Below are positions 30,001-38,200 of a DNA stretch of 64,000 nucleotides, in pieces. A program made the position numbers and the translations under genes. Every line of letters begins with the position of its first letter. Position 1 is the stretch's first letter. The DNA is from Flavobacteriales bacterium. GTDB taxonomy: Bacteria; Bacteroidota; Bacteroidia; Flavobacteriales_D; Sanyastnellaceae. Location: NCBI GenBank assembly GCA_947456965.1, contig CANGTU010000005.1, forward strand, positions 19,849-83,848, written 5' to 3'. The notes beneath the pieces were generated by a model, which saw only the letters and a list, made by a program, of their open reading frames with translations, did not search any database and was not told the origin of the DNA.

Positions 30001-31487
30001 ATGGTTTTGGGAAGGACCTGGAAGATCCAAAGGATAAAAAGGAAAAGGTTAATCCGCTCGATATTGGCCTGCGCTTCCTGATGATGGTGCGTAATGTGAG
30101 CGGAAGCTATACCCGAAACGAAGGTATGCTGCTGCCCGGCTATAACCGAAATACGCGGGTGGCTGGCATGGACAGCAACTTTGAAGGGCCGGGAGCAGGC
30201 TTCCTGTTCGGAGAACAGAATACTGATATCTGGGGCAATGAAACGGACCGCAATTATGCACTGTTCGCAGCTTCCCAGGGCTGGCTTGTTCAGGCCCCGT
30301 TCCTGAATAATCAATACAGCGAGACCTTCAGTGAAACATGGAACGCCAAGATGAACCTGGAGCCCGTCCGATACCTGAGGATTGAGATTTCGGCCAACAG
30401 GCAGGAAGGCCGGAACCTCACAAGTTTCTTCCGGTATAATGCCGAAACTGGCGAATATGTCTTCGACTCTCCTATGGAGACAGGCAATTTCACGGCCTCA
30501 CTGAATACCTGGGCCACCGCCTTCTCTCGGGATAACGTGGATGATAACTACAACTCAGCACCCTATTTGAGTTTCCTGGACTACCGGCTCCAGATGTCAG
30601 AGCGCCTCAATGCAGAAACCTATAACCTGGATGCACCAGAAGCGAACGGTTATTATGCCGGATGGGGCCCTGCGAGCCAGAATGTGGTAATCCCGGCCTT
30701 TATCGCTGCCTATTCGGGCAAATCACCCGATGAAGTCCAACTCAACCCTTTTGCCACCCGGGCCCAGCCCAACTGGCGTGTGACCTACGACGGACTTACC
30801 AAACTTCCTGCTGTCAAGAAGCATTTCAAACAATTCAATATCAATCACCAGTACCGATCTACCGTGACGGCGAGCTACGTGACAAACCTGAACTACACCG
30901 AGAATGCCGATGGGCTCCCCAACGCTCTCGATCAGGCTGAAGTACCCAACTGGATTCCTGAGCAACAAATCAATACAGTCACGATCACGGAGAACTTGTC
31001 ACCCCTCATCGGATTCGACATGACCATCAAAACCAAGAAAACCAATGATCCTCAGTTAAGGGTTGAACTCAAGCGTGACCGCACAGTGGCCCTCGGTATG
31101 ACGAATCTGCAGATTACCGAGACTAAAAGCAACAGCCTGGTCATCGGAGTGGGATACAAGATCACGGAGGTCCCCAATCCTTTCGGCCGGAAGAAAGGAA
31201 GCAAGCTACCCATCCAGCTTCTCAAGAACACCAGTATCAACCTGAGGGCTGATCTAACCGTACGCGATAACAGCACCCTGATCAGAAAGATTGAGGAGCG
31301 CCAGAATCAGGTGACCGCCGGACAGCGTCTCTGGAGCATCAAGACAAGCGCGGATATGGCCGTAAGTGACAAGCTCACTATTCGCTTGTTCTACGATCAC
31401 CAGATCAATCAGCCGAAAATATCCATCTCATTCCCCACGTCCAATGTGAACGCGGGCTTATCACTGCGCTTTACACTGGCGGGCTGA
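24057..31487 (+). CDS. sprA: SprA, T9SS outer-membrane translocon
   Basis: 2476 residues, matching the roughly 2400-residue SprA/Sov family. Translation starts at GTG 24057, 4 bases after ruvA; a basic N-terminus and signal peptide (ARISFLFLLLSVVWLGWAG) follow. Early motifs WFGSNEIEIRPQGSAELIFG and NYNTESTFDFENQMKLDYTG are characteristic of SprA_N. SprA forms the giant single-chain 36-strand outer-membrane channel through which T9SS cargo leaves, with PorV capping one gate. Two charged or Gly-rich low-complexity stretches interrupt the barrel region (about 29040-29185 and 29940-30055). Terminal strands end in LSLRFTLAG. It follows maeB-ruvA as in Flavobacterium and likely shares their transcript. 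Identification is very strong. Confidence 0.96.
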   Translation: MKNAKLSVAARISFLFLLLSVVWLGWAGTTTEPARFSWKPREESRAADTTGTGLVWPNEDNPNPSDQPGGIAVPLPDNIDYSIEYNPETGMYEVVQKVGDRIDFRPRTTMSLDEFLDFNLENNLNEYWKEITEEEAEASRAFAPVIKVGGEGFENWFGSNEIEIRPQGSAELIFGVNSSKTENPRIPERQRRITTFNFDQRIQLNVIGNIGTKMKINVNYNTESTFDFENQMKLDYTGDEDQIIRKIELGNVSMPLQGSLIQGSASLFGAKIETQWGRLKNTTVFSQQKGERREITVQGGAQTQNFDITADNYEQNRHYFLSGWFRDQYDRATASLPVVNSGVNITRIEVWVVNQQANTQDVRNLIALSDLGENGQYMSTDYDYTGLIDPDQVPNPDNENNELFNTMVSNPDILNYTGANAAIEALGLGLRQGIHYERVGNARKLNASEYTYNSRLGFISLRQALNNAEVLAVAYEYTLGGQTFQVGSLSMDGIAAPQALILKMLKSSITMVKLTNGTPAPLWDNMMKNVYNLGAFGIAPENFRLDVWYNNPATGVDMNFIPRDPLNGRLLLQVLNLDRIDAQQMPYPDSFFDFITNAATMGGLIDAQNGRVYFPAIEPFGSHLAAEIREGLGNTPEADAVISQVVFQPLYDSTKTAAIIGFPQLNRFRIRGQYQSASGSEISLNALNIPQGAVSVTAGGIRLVEGQDYTVDYNLGRVRILNEGVLASGQPVNIAVESNSLFNLQFKTMIGSRFDYTFNEYFNVGATVLNLRERPLTQKVNVGDEPVNNTVIGTDFNFQRESPFLTQLVDRIPLIDTKEKSSISISGEAAKLFPGHSRAISRDGNAYVDDFEGSQSVIDLRSINQWFLASTPKLQSDLFPEGNVSDGNLAYGYNRARLSWYVIDPLFFRTNALTPPNVDVEMQSDHRMREVLEAEVFPNRQLPPGTPPNIATLDLTYYPSERGMYNYERPNGGEGLSAGLNPDGTLREPETRWAGIQRALNTTDFETANVQFIQFWLMDPFNEDSPNGTGGELYFNLGNVSEDVLKDSQLTFENGFPNENNDFPILQSEWGNYPDPSTFNVVNAFDNTTGNYLRQDIGMDGLTSPEEQSFFSSWLSEIQGALDADAYANYVLDPSADDYRYFRSSLSDSEDLNVVERYKKFNGNEGNSNTATPDGYPIAATTIPNTEDINQDITLNTIESYFQYSVSLRPGDLGEQNIGRNYITDSFVTTKVTANGEERPIRWYQFKIPVTDFEKRVGGIPDFRSVRYIRMFLKDWDQEVTLRFARLELVRGEWRRFDGGLAGPQELEPNDDPFTLFNIAAVNIEENGNREPVPYVVPPGILREQDVASANLRSLNEQSLSLEVCNLRDGDARAAYRNVNFDMRQYKRLRMFAHIEALGEQAGLGDKDMTVFIRLGSDFDQNYYEYEMPMEVTPWFSNDEDEIWPENNNFDILLKDLQDLKASRPSSQSALIEYSRMLTSRVRIAVRGNPNLANVTVLMIGVRNPDKDNNQFESNDDGLSKCAIVWVNELRLSQFDETSGWAAIARMNAQLADFATLAVAGNISTPGWGTLEQRVMERQQMTRMGFDANSTLQMGKFFPENWGVTLPMYLGYSENVETPRFSPLQPDLELDDLPNVNRPLRRKSQTYTKRRSINFNNVRIAPKRDAPKVKDRDNDKGAPDSKDEPTAADKGAVPDSGGGSGGGGGDKKPRFYNIENFSVSYAYNEIYFRDINIDWRLNKQYQGGFDYNFTNKPKEVKPFSKIPIIKDSRYLKWIKDFNFYTGFKQLGFRTDMNRTYETSRIRNNTLELTGSFSEMLIQTQVQKTWNWNRQYTFKHDFTKSLKFDFNANNVALVGEPRGVINKDDTEWYTAYRDSVWNNIRNWGETTTYNHDASLSYKLPLDKFPLIDFLSADGRYGATYRWDRAPFTQDSLGNTIQNSRQIQLNLQGNFETLYNKIPRLKQINQGKPKAPKTKDKTNPDKKDGFGKDLEDPKDKKEKVNPLDIGLRFLMMVRNVSGSYTRNEGMLLPGYNRNTRVAGMDSNFEGPGAGFLFGEQNTDIWGNETDRNYALFAASQGWLVQAPFLNNQYSETFSETWNAKMNLEPVRYLRIEISANRQEGRNLTSFFRYNAETGEYVFDSPMETGNFTASLNTWATAFSRDNVDDNYNSAPYLSFLDYRLQMSERLNAETYNLDAPEANGYYAGWGPASQNVVIPAFIAAYSGKSPDEVQLNPFATRAQPNWRVTYDGLTKLPAVKKHFKQFNINHQYRSTVTASYVTNLNYTENADGLPNALDQAEVPNWIPEQQINTVTITENLSPLIGFDMTIKTKKTNDPQLRVELKRDRTVALGMTNLQITETKSNSLVIGVGYKITEVPNPFGRKKGSKLPIQLLKNTSINLRADLTVRDNSTLIRKIEERQNQVTAGQRLWSIKTSADMAVSDKLTIRLFYDHQINQPKISISFPTSNVNAGLSLRFTLAG

Positions 31488-31491
31488 TCAA

Positions 31492-31980
31492 CTACCTGCG
31501 GAGAGAAACCTCATGGAAAAAGAGAGGAAGGAGATGATGAGCACCTTCCATGCGAATAATTCTGCCCTTGTCGCCACTGAATATCATCCGGATAGCAAGA
31601 TCCTGATTGAGTTCGTATTCCAGCATAACCTGCCGGCAGGCACCGCAAGGGGCAACGGGATGCTCCACACTGAAATTTTCTGATGACGCTACAATGGCCA
31701 GATCCGTAATGGCCACTCCCGGATAGGCAGATCCTGCCGCGAAGAAGGCGATACGCTCCGCGCACAGTCCGCTTGGAAAGGCGGCGTTTTCCTGGTTATT
31801 CCCGGTCACAATGGCTCCATCAGCCATGCGCAGGGCAGCACCCACCCGGAAACCACTGTAAGGGGCATAGGCCCGGTCCATAGCCTCTCTGGCGAGCCTC
31901 AGAAGGTTGCGCTCGGGATCGGTTAATTCCGAAGGTCCATCGAGAAGCTGTCCGTGTATTTCCTGCTTGTAACGTTCCAT
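31492..31980 (-). CDS. cdd: cytidine deaminase
   Basis: 162 residues. Zn-dependent deamination of cytidine or deoxycytidine to uridine in pyrimidine salvage. The zinc site is complete: the catalytic CAE in GLCAERIAFFAAGS and the paired cysteines in APCGACRQVMLEY. Substrate-binding AYAPYSGFRVGAAL precedes them, and the length suits the tetrameric homologue class. It converges with sprA, ending 4 bases from its stop. It diverges from the VTC-domain gene. In other Bacteroidota cdd often neighbours porV, as it nearly does here. Confidence 0.94.
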   Translation of the reverse strand: MERYKQEIHGQLLDGPSELTDPERNLLRLAREAMDRAYAPYSGFRVGAALRMADGAIVTGNNQENAAFPSGLCAERIAFFAAGSAYPGVAITDLAIVASSENFSVEHPVAPCGACRQVMLEYELNQDLAIRMIFSGDKGRIIRMEGAHHLLPLFFHEVSLRR

Positions 31981-32007
31981 GTCCGTAAACCTAGGGGAAA
32001 TGCTTCA

Positions 32008-32820
32008 ATGGTGGTATACCCACTCTTAACACTCGCATTACATTTGTCCAATTCTGTGACAGGCCTGCATGAAATACTGGAAACCTTTCAGCCCATTACT
32101 CTGGGCGAGATGAAGGGAGTGGAGCTCATGGATCGGGACGATACCAAGTTCGTTGTCCCAGTGGAGGCCATTCTCGAAATCCTGCCCGGCCTGGTTTCTG
32201 ACTACCGTGTACTGGAGGTAGAAGGCAACAGAGCATCCACCTATGAAACGGTGTATTACGATACCTCTGACTTCTTCTTCTACACCCGACATCATAACGG
32301 AAAGATGAACCGAATGAAGATTCGCAAAAGGCGTTATGTTGAATCCAACCTGAACTTCCTGGAGGTGAAGTTCAAGACGAATCGGGAGAAAACGCTGAAG
32401 GACCGGACCCGACTGCCTGAAATACGCGATGACCTCAATACGTCAGAGCTCCATTTTATTGATGAGGAAACTCACTTTGGAAGGGAACTTGAACCCAAGA
32501 TTTGGAACTTCTTTACCCGGGTGACCCTGGTGAGTCAGGTGCTGCGCGAGCGAATTACCATCGACTTTTCGCTGAGCTTTCGCAATGCGTCCGGGGAGCG
32601 TTATGCTCTCCGCCGTTTGGCTATTGTCGAAGTCAAGCAACCGCGCCGAAGCCGGCTGAGTCCGATGATGGCCGCCCTCCACAAGCGCCATATCCGGCCA
32701 GAGAGTATGAGCAAGTATTGCCTGGGTGTTGCGAACCTGTATCCGAACGTCAAGAAAAACGCATTCAAACCCAAACTCAGGAGAATTGCCTCCCTCGAAA
32801 CCTATGACCAACTCCACTGA
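32008..32820 (+). CDS. VTC-domain polyphosphate polymerase-like protein
   Basis: About 270 residues. The VTC tunnel-fold motifs are present: MDRDDTKFVVPVEAI with the basic triphosphate-binding residues, MKIRKRRYVESNLNFLEVKF (R, K and E lining the tunnel), REKTLKDRT, and the later IVEVKQPRRSRLSPM. The family makes polyphosphate from ATP in yeast; bacterial members are usually paired with a DUF4956 membrane protein, as here. The start is unclear: ATG 32008, GTG 32056 just before the expected N-terminal LHEILETFQPITLGEM helix, or an upstream codon at 31954. The last bases overlap the DUF4956 gene by 17, implying coupling. Confidence 0.87.
   Translation: MVVYPLLTLALHLSNSVTGLHEILETFQPITLGEMKGVELMDRDDTKFVVPVEAILEILPGLVSDYRVLEVEGNRASTYETVYYDTSDFFFYTRHHNGKMNRMKIRKRRYVESNLNFLEVKFKTNREKTLKDRTRLPEIRDDLNTSELHFIDEETHFGRELEPKIWNFFTRVTLVSQVLRERITIDFSLSFRNASGERYALRRLAIVEVKQPRRSRLSPMMAALHKRHIRPESMSKYCLGVANLYPNVKKNAFKPKLRRIASLETYDQLH
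32039..32046 (+). promoter_or_regulatory. putative -7 promoter box TACATTTG
   Basis: Perfect TAnnTTTG match lying inside the 5-prime part of the VTC-gene frame. If used, transcription starts near 32050 and favours the GTG at 32056 or the ATG at 32110 over ATG 32008. No -33 box at normal spacing. Confidence 0.35.
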
Positions 32821-33520
32821 TTTTATTCAAAGCCTGCAGGCCCTCTTTCTTCAGGCCGGATCCTTTAAGCCCCTGGGGGGCATACGCCTCATAGATGCGG
32901 AAGACTTCCTCGGAATGATCATCCGGCTGGGACTGCACCTGTTCTTCGTCTTTATACTCGTGCGCCTGATATACTATCCCCGAACAAAACGCAAGGATTT
33001 TCTTTTCACCTACTTCCTGTTCAGTATATCCATCTTCCTGATGTGTTTCCTGCTGGAGAGTGTGAAGCTGGAAATGGGTTTTGCCCTTGGATTGTTCGCT
33101 GTCTTCGGCATCATCCGCTATCGCACGGACGCCATCCCGATAAAAGAGATGACTTACCTCTTCGTGGTCATTGGAATGTCAGTGATGAACGCGCTGATCA
33201 ATAAGAAAATCTCGCTGGTCGAACTCATGTTCGCGAATGTGGTGATCATAGGTGCAACCTATGGTCTCGAACGGGTTTGGCTGCTGCGTCACGAATCCCA
33301 GAAGCTGATTATTTATGACAACATTGAGCTGATCCGGCTCGGTCGCCATGATGAACTGAAACGAGATCTTGAGGAGCGAACCGGCATCCGGATCACGCGC
33401 TTTGAGATTGGAAAGATTGACTTTCTGCGGGATATTGTACTCATCAAGATTCACTTCTTCGATGATGAGCAACCCGACCAGATGGACGAGTCATTCTCGA
33501 ACAACAGTTTCGGAACCTGA
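32804..33520 (+). CDS. DUF4956 membrane protein, partner of the VTC polymerase
   Basis: 238 residues from ATG 32804 (MTNSTDFIQSLQALF), chosen over the longer frame because it opens inside the VTC gene at a normal overlap. Three to four hydrophobic segments lie at about 38-60, 66-86, 92-105 and 118-150, with the signature GFALGLFAVFGIIRYRTDAIPIKEMTYLF, followed by a soluble C-terminal domain (about 160-235). DUF4956 proteins accompany VTC-domain polymerases in many bacteria and may anchor the polymerase or export polyphosphate; the role is not established. Confidence 0.88.
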   Translation: MTNSTDFIQSLQALFLQAGSFKPLGGIRLIDAEDFLGMIIRLGLHLFFVFILVRLIYYPRTKRKDFLFTYFLFSISIFLMCFLLESVKLEMGFALGLFAVFGIIRYRTDAIPIKEMTYLFVVIGMSVMNALINKKISLVELMFANVVIIGATYGLERVWLLRHESQKLIIYDNIELIRLGRHDELKRDLEERTGIRITRFEIGKIDFLRDIVLIKIHFFDDEQPDQMDESFSNNSFGT

Positions 33521-34000
33521 TCAATCACGCCTGATAAGCGCCACAGCAAAGGCGTTTACCCCTTCTTCCCGGCCCACAAAGCCCATGTGCTCACCAGTTG
33601 TGGCCTTGATGGATATACGATCCGGCTCCACGCCGCAGATATCGGATATCAAGCGGGTCATCTCTTCCACATGGGGCTTGATCTTCGGGCGCTGAAGACA
33701 GAGCGTGGAGTCAATATTCACAATAGACCAACCCTTAGCGGTGATCAGCTCACATGTTCGGCGAAGCAGTAACTTGCTGTCTGCACCTCGGTAAGTCTCG
33801 TCAGTATCCGGAAAATGAAAGCCAATGTCACGCATGGCAGCCGCTCCGAGAAGGGCATCACAAATAGCGTGCAGCAGGACATCCGCATCGCTGTGCCCGA
33901 GGGCTCCCTTCTCATGCGGGATGAGCACGCCACCGAGCCAAAGGTCACGACCTTCGGTCAACTGATGGACATCATAGCCCAGGCCTACACGAATTTCCAT
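33521..34000 (-). CDS. ispF: 2-C-methyl-D-erythritol 2,4-cyclodiphosphate synthase
   Basis: 159 residues from ATG 34000 (MEIRVGLGYDVHQL); the frame is open well upstream but the family starts here. IspF cyclises CDP-methylerythritol phosphate in the MEP isoprenoid pathway. Metal ligands are visible: the DVH motif at residues 10-12 and the His of GHSDADVLLHAICDALLGAA. FHFPDTDETYRGADS and IKATTGEHMGFVGREEG are family landmarks. It lies 4 bases after porV and so belongs to a porU-porV-ispF transcript, an unrelated housekeeping gene at the end of a T9SS operon. Confidence 0.96.
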   Translation of the reverse strand: MEIRVGLGYDVHQLTEGRDLWLGGVLIPHEKGALGHSDADVLLHAICDALLGAAAMRDIGFHFPDTDETYRGADSKLLLRRTCELITAKGWSIVNIDSTLCLQRPKIKPHVEEMTRLISDICGVEPDRISIKATTGEHMGFVGREEGVNAFAVALIRRD

Positions 34001-34004
34001 GGAA

Positions 34005-35243
34005 TTATTCAGCGACTTCTTCGCCGCCATTCTTCGTCTTGCCCATGGCCAGACGCAGCGTGAATCGCAAAGTATTGGCCAGCGGATTCTGCTGGGTAGT
34101 GCTGATGAGGTAAGACATGTCAATGGTCGCGGCCCGATAACGGAGACCTGCTCCAAGCGTAATAAACTGGCGATTGCCCTTGGTGAGGTGCTCGTAGAAG
34201 TATCCGGCGCGCACAGCAACCTGCTCGGCGTACAGGTATTCAAAACCACCGCTGATGTTGATCTCTCGTAACTCTTCGCGCAGAATGCTTCCTGGAATGG
34301 GCTCGTTGGTCTGTGGATCCAACTCTCCCGGGGCATCGTAAAACGACTGGATAATACCAGTGGCAACACCTACGTTGGGGTCGCGCCCAGATAAAATCTC
34401 AGTACGGTCACCGTCTGTATAAATGGGCGGGGTGGGAACGAGAAGCTTGTTGAAATCTGTGGTAAACGTGAGTTGGTTGTATTCATCCAGATCCAGCGTG
34501 AGCGCCACGCCTGTGCGAAGATTGGTCGGAATAAAATCGCGCTGGTCCGTATTCGTATAGCGCATCTTCGCTCCGATATTGCTGACGTTCATACCCCAGT
34601 TGAATCTGGCGGACTTGTCACCGATCTTGATCCTGGGCTTCGTGTAAAACAGGGAAATGTCGACGGCTACGGACTGCGCTGCGCGACTGTCAGCCCCCTG
34701 AACGTTGGTTCCACCGGTCAGGTTAGAATTGATATACCGGGCCGCAATACCTCCGCTGAAGTTGTCAGAGAATTTCTGCCCAAAGGTCATGTCCAGTGCA
34801 AACTCACTGGGCCTGAAATCCCGAATAACCTGCCCTCCCTCATCTGTAAACGTGATGGATCCCAGCGTGAAGAACCGAAGCGAACCTCCAATACCCTGGG
34901 TCTTATTCAACTTCTTATACCCGCTCAGGTAAGCCAGACTCATGTCATTCACCAGCTGGCGGAGCCAAGGGGAGTAGGACAGGGATAATTCGAGATCCTC
35001 TTCTACAAATGCCAGCTTGGCCGCATTCCAATGATTCAGGTTAGCGTCTGGGCTCAGGGCCACTCCAGCATCACCGAGGGCGCCCGACCGTGAGTCCGGG
35101 GCAATCATCAGAAATGGGACCGCAGTGGTGATGGTGTTCAACTGTATTTGCTGGGCCCGGGTCTCCTGATTGACAAGCTGCGAACGGATGACGCCAGCAT
35201 TCGCCAGAACGATCACAAGCAAGAGAGTGGCGCGGACAGACAT
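34005..35243 (-). CDS. porV: PorV (LptO), T9SS outer-membrane shuttle protein
   Basis: 412 residues from ATG 35243 (MSVRATLLLVIVLANAGVIRSQ), picked as the signal-peptide start. The mature region contains AVPFLMIAPDSRSGALGDAG and NLNHWNAAKLAF, diagnostic for PorV, followed by FadL-like barrel strands (GGIAARYINSNL, VAVRAGYFYEHLTKG, LRYRAATIDMSYLI). PorV collects CTD-bearing cargo as it leaves SprA and delivers it to the PorU sortase. The gene follows porU by about 50 bases and precedes ispF. Identification is strong. Confidence 0.95.
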   Translation of the reverse strand: MSVRATLLLVIVLANAGVIRSQLVNQETRAQQIQLNTITTAVPFLMIAPDSRSGALGDAGVALSPDANLNHWNAAKLAFVEEDLELSLSYSPWLRQLVNDMSLAYLSGYKKLNKTQGIGGSLRFFTLGSITFTDEGGQVIRDFRPSEFALDMTFGQKFSDNFSGGIAARYINSNLTGGTNVQGADSRAAQSVAVDISLFYTKPRIKIGDKSARFNWGMNVSNIGAKMRYTNTDQRDFIPTNLRTGVALTLDLDEYNQLTFTTDFNKLLVPTPPIYTDGDRTEILSGRDPNVGVATGIIQSFYDAPGELDPQTNEPIPGSILREELREINISGGFEYLYAEQVAVRAGYFYEHLTKGNRQFITLGAGLRYRAATIDMSYLISTTQQNPLANTLRFTLRLAMGKTKNGGEEVAE

Positions 35244-35296
35244 GGGGGTTTTATTCAAGAGGATGGCAAATATACGAACCAAAAGGCCCTGGTTTT

Positions 35297-38200
35297 CTAC
35301 TTCAAAATGACGAGCTTTTCGTACTTCTCAGCGCGTTTTCCTTCAGGATTGGCGACTTCGAGACGGTACACATAAACCCCTTTGGCAAGGACGTCACCGA
35401 AGTCGTCCAGACCATTCCAGGCAATCGGTTCGCTCCGGAATCCGGACTGCCGTACCTGCTCCTGAATGGTCTTGACGAGCTTTCCGCCAATGGTAAAGAC
35501 CTGTATCCTGACATCCAGAAGTTCGCAGGCCTGGTTATGCTCAAAAAAGAATGATGTGGATGTGGTGAAGGGATTGGGGTAGTTGAGTACGTGGTTCAGG
35601 GCAATATCGGCGCTTTCCGCCACCACGAACTCAATGCTCCCTTCTCCTGAATTATTGTGCACATCCCAGGCTTTTACAGCAATCCTATGCTCACCAGGTG
35701 CAAGCCCGGAAAGTTGAAAACGCACCTCTCCGCTCTGGTAGGTGTCCAGGTCTGATTCGTAGTAATCGTTCAGTACGATGGGATTGGAGGTATCCCCATC
35801 CAGAACTGCAGTAAGATCATGCCCGATACCGTTCCCTACCGTGTTGATCCCGTTTTCATCGCGTAACCGAACCACCAGCAAGGGAGTGGGGTTGGTGATT
35901 CCTCCCGACACAAACAGGGTATCGTTCATGTATACATCCACCAAAGGACCGACATCATTGAGCTCAGCTGAAGTCAGGATACTCCCAATCAGGAAGTCCT
36001 CATTGGCACCATGGGCATCGCGGTTTCCGGCATCGGCATAGTACGAAATCCGGCCATTTCCTACAGTGTAATTGATGTCAAACGGCACCACAAAGCGGAA
36101 GGTAAAATCACCGCCCGTCACGCTTGCCTTACCCCGGTATATGATCTTGTCATGGGCGTCGAACTGCTGCACACTCCCCCCGTCATTATTCTGGGTGCTA
36201 ACCAGACTGGGCTTGTCGTAAACGGTGGGATACACAAACCCGTTGAAGTCGCTTAGTTTATTTCCCTCCAGATCTCCTATGAAGCCGGAAATGGTCACCT
36301 CCTGCAGGGACTTGAGGGTGTCCGCAAATGTGGTGATGTCCAGATTGTTGATGGAAGTTGTGTACACATCATAGCGGGGGTAGCTCATGCGCAGCGCAGG
36401 ATCGCCAAGCAGACTGAAGTTGGGCTTGCTGTCGTTGCCCGGTGGCACGCCGTTCTTAGTGAGCTGATTGATTTTCCCCAAGGTGAGATTAGCTATGCTG
36501 GCATCATTCAGAGCCACCCGGAAAAAGGCGGTATCCATCTGAAAGTTCTCCCCGGAGAAAACAATGCGCGTGGTGGTTAGCATCGCAATAGCGCCTCCGT
36601 TGGGGTTAGTCACGAGAATTTCCCCCGAGGACAGGAATCCGGGATCATCGAAGCGGGCCATTTCACAGGTAGCCGTGAGGAACACGGGCATTCTGAAACG
36701 GTTGGACCAATTCGTAATGGTGGGAATGTCAAGGATGCGCTCGTGCGCCCATCCACGCTCACCCCCATGACCGATATACGTGACCAGCAGGGAGCCGTTC
36801 TGGACTCTCTCCCGAATTCGGTTTTCACCTTCCGGATACCGCTCTCCTCCGGGCGTGGATTCCTGCGTGAAGGCGTCCATATAGAGCTTTACCACATCGT
36901 ATTCGGGGTGGTTTTCCCGAACCTTGTCGGCAATGAACTCCGAACTGGTCAGGTGCACGGGCTCCGTTGGTCCCCCATTACCGTCCTGGTCGTCAGAAAC
37001 GAAGGTGACGACGTTGCGCCAGTTGCCAAACGGACTCTCGGCTTCAGCGCCTACACACAGTCCGGCGGCCTGGGCCGTGGTGTTATCCGCCAGATACCGG
37101 CGAACTTTATTGACGTATGCGTTCGCTACCGAAGATGAACCCGCCGGAATTCTTCCAACACCGCAATCGAGCAATCCGAGAGGTGAAGCGGTATCGTCAT
37201 CGCTCAACATAACGAAGTAATCATCACTTACATAGGACTGGATCGGTGATAGCGAGTTGTCGGACTCAAATACCATGAGATTACCACCTCGCTGGGCTTG
37301 CAGCCCCTTGTTGAGTAAATAGTTGCCATCACCGAACAGGAGCAGGTTGTCGGGCATAGCTTCCGGATTTCCGTCAGCGCGGCGGAAAAACATGAGCATG
37401 AGCATCCGGAAAGCAGTAACGTCAGGATTTCCGCTCGAGAATTCGTTGAAGACTATTTCCGGGGTAGTCACATGCACAATCAACCCTTCCTCCCGGTGCA
37501 ATTCTGCCAAAGCTTCTGCTGAGCTGACTAGCCTGGGAGCAGAGATAATCATCAGATCGGGTGTCTCCAGAGCATGGAGGTCCTGATTCTCCAAGGGTCC
37601 AACGGCAGTGGGCGTCAGCGCACCATTCAGCCGGAAGGCCACCAGCTCGCGCAGTGTCGAATGGTCGAGCTTCCATTCCATCGTCTGACCCGCCAATTCC
37701 ACCGGCATTCTCGCGGGCAGAAGGGGATTTGTAATGTCCCATACTTCATGCACATTGACTGCCTGCTGAAGCTGATACCGGGCGATGGCTCCCGGGGCTA
37801 TTCCCAAACTATCCCGGATACGCATCTGGTTGCCAGCAAAAATGAGGTTTCGCGTGACATTCACCGTGATGTAATCAAGCCACCCTGCAGCTTCGCTGTT
37901 GGCTTTGTTGTAGGATACACCCACGGGAACCGAAGAAGTGGTCGGATTGAAGGAAAAGGTGGACTGTCCAAGCGCTCCCACAGACGAGGTAACCGAGGTT
38001 CCCACGGCGGGAGGTGTTACTGATCCTGTTGCGCCCTGACAGGTTATTGTAAAGCTGCTGGCGGAGCCAACGGATGCCGATACCCCCTGGAAATCCACCG
38101 ATCCTGGAACATTTGTAGCCGTATTGGGAAAGGAAAAAGTGAAGGACTGACTGGTGTTCACATCAAACTCTTCTCCGTAGAATTCACGACCCGATTTCGC

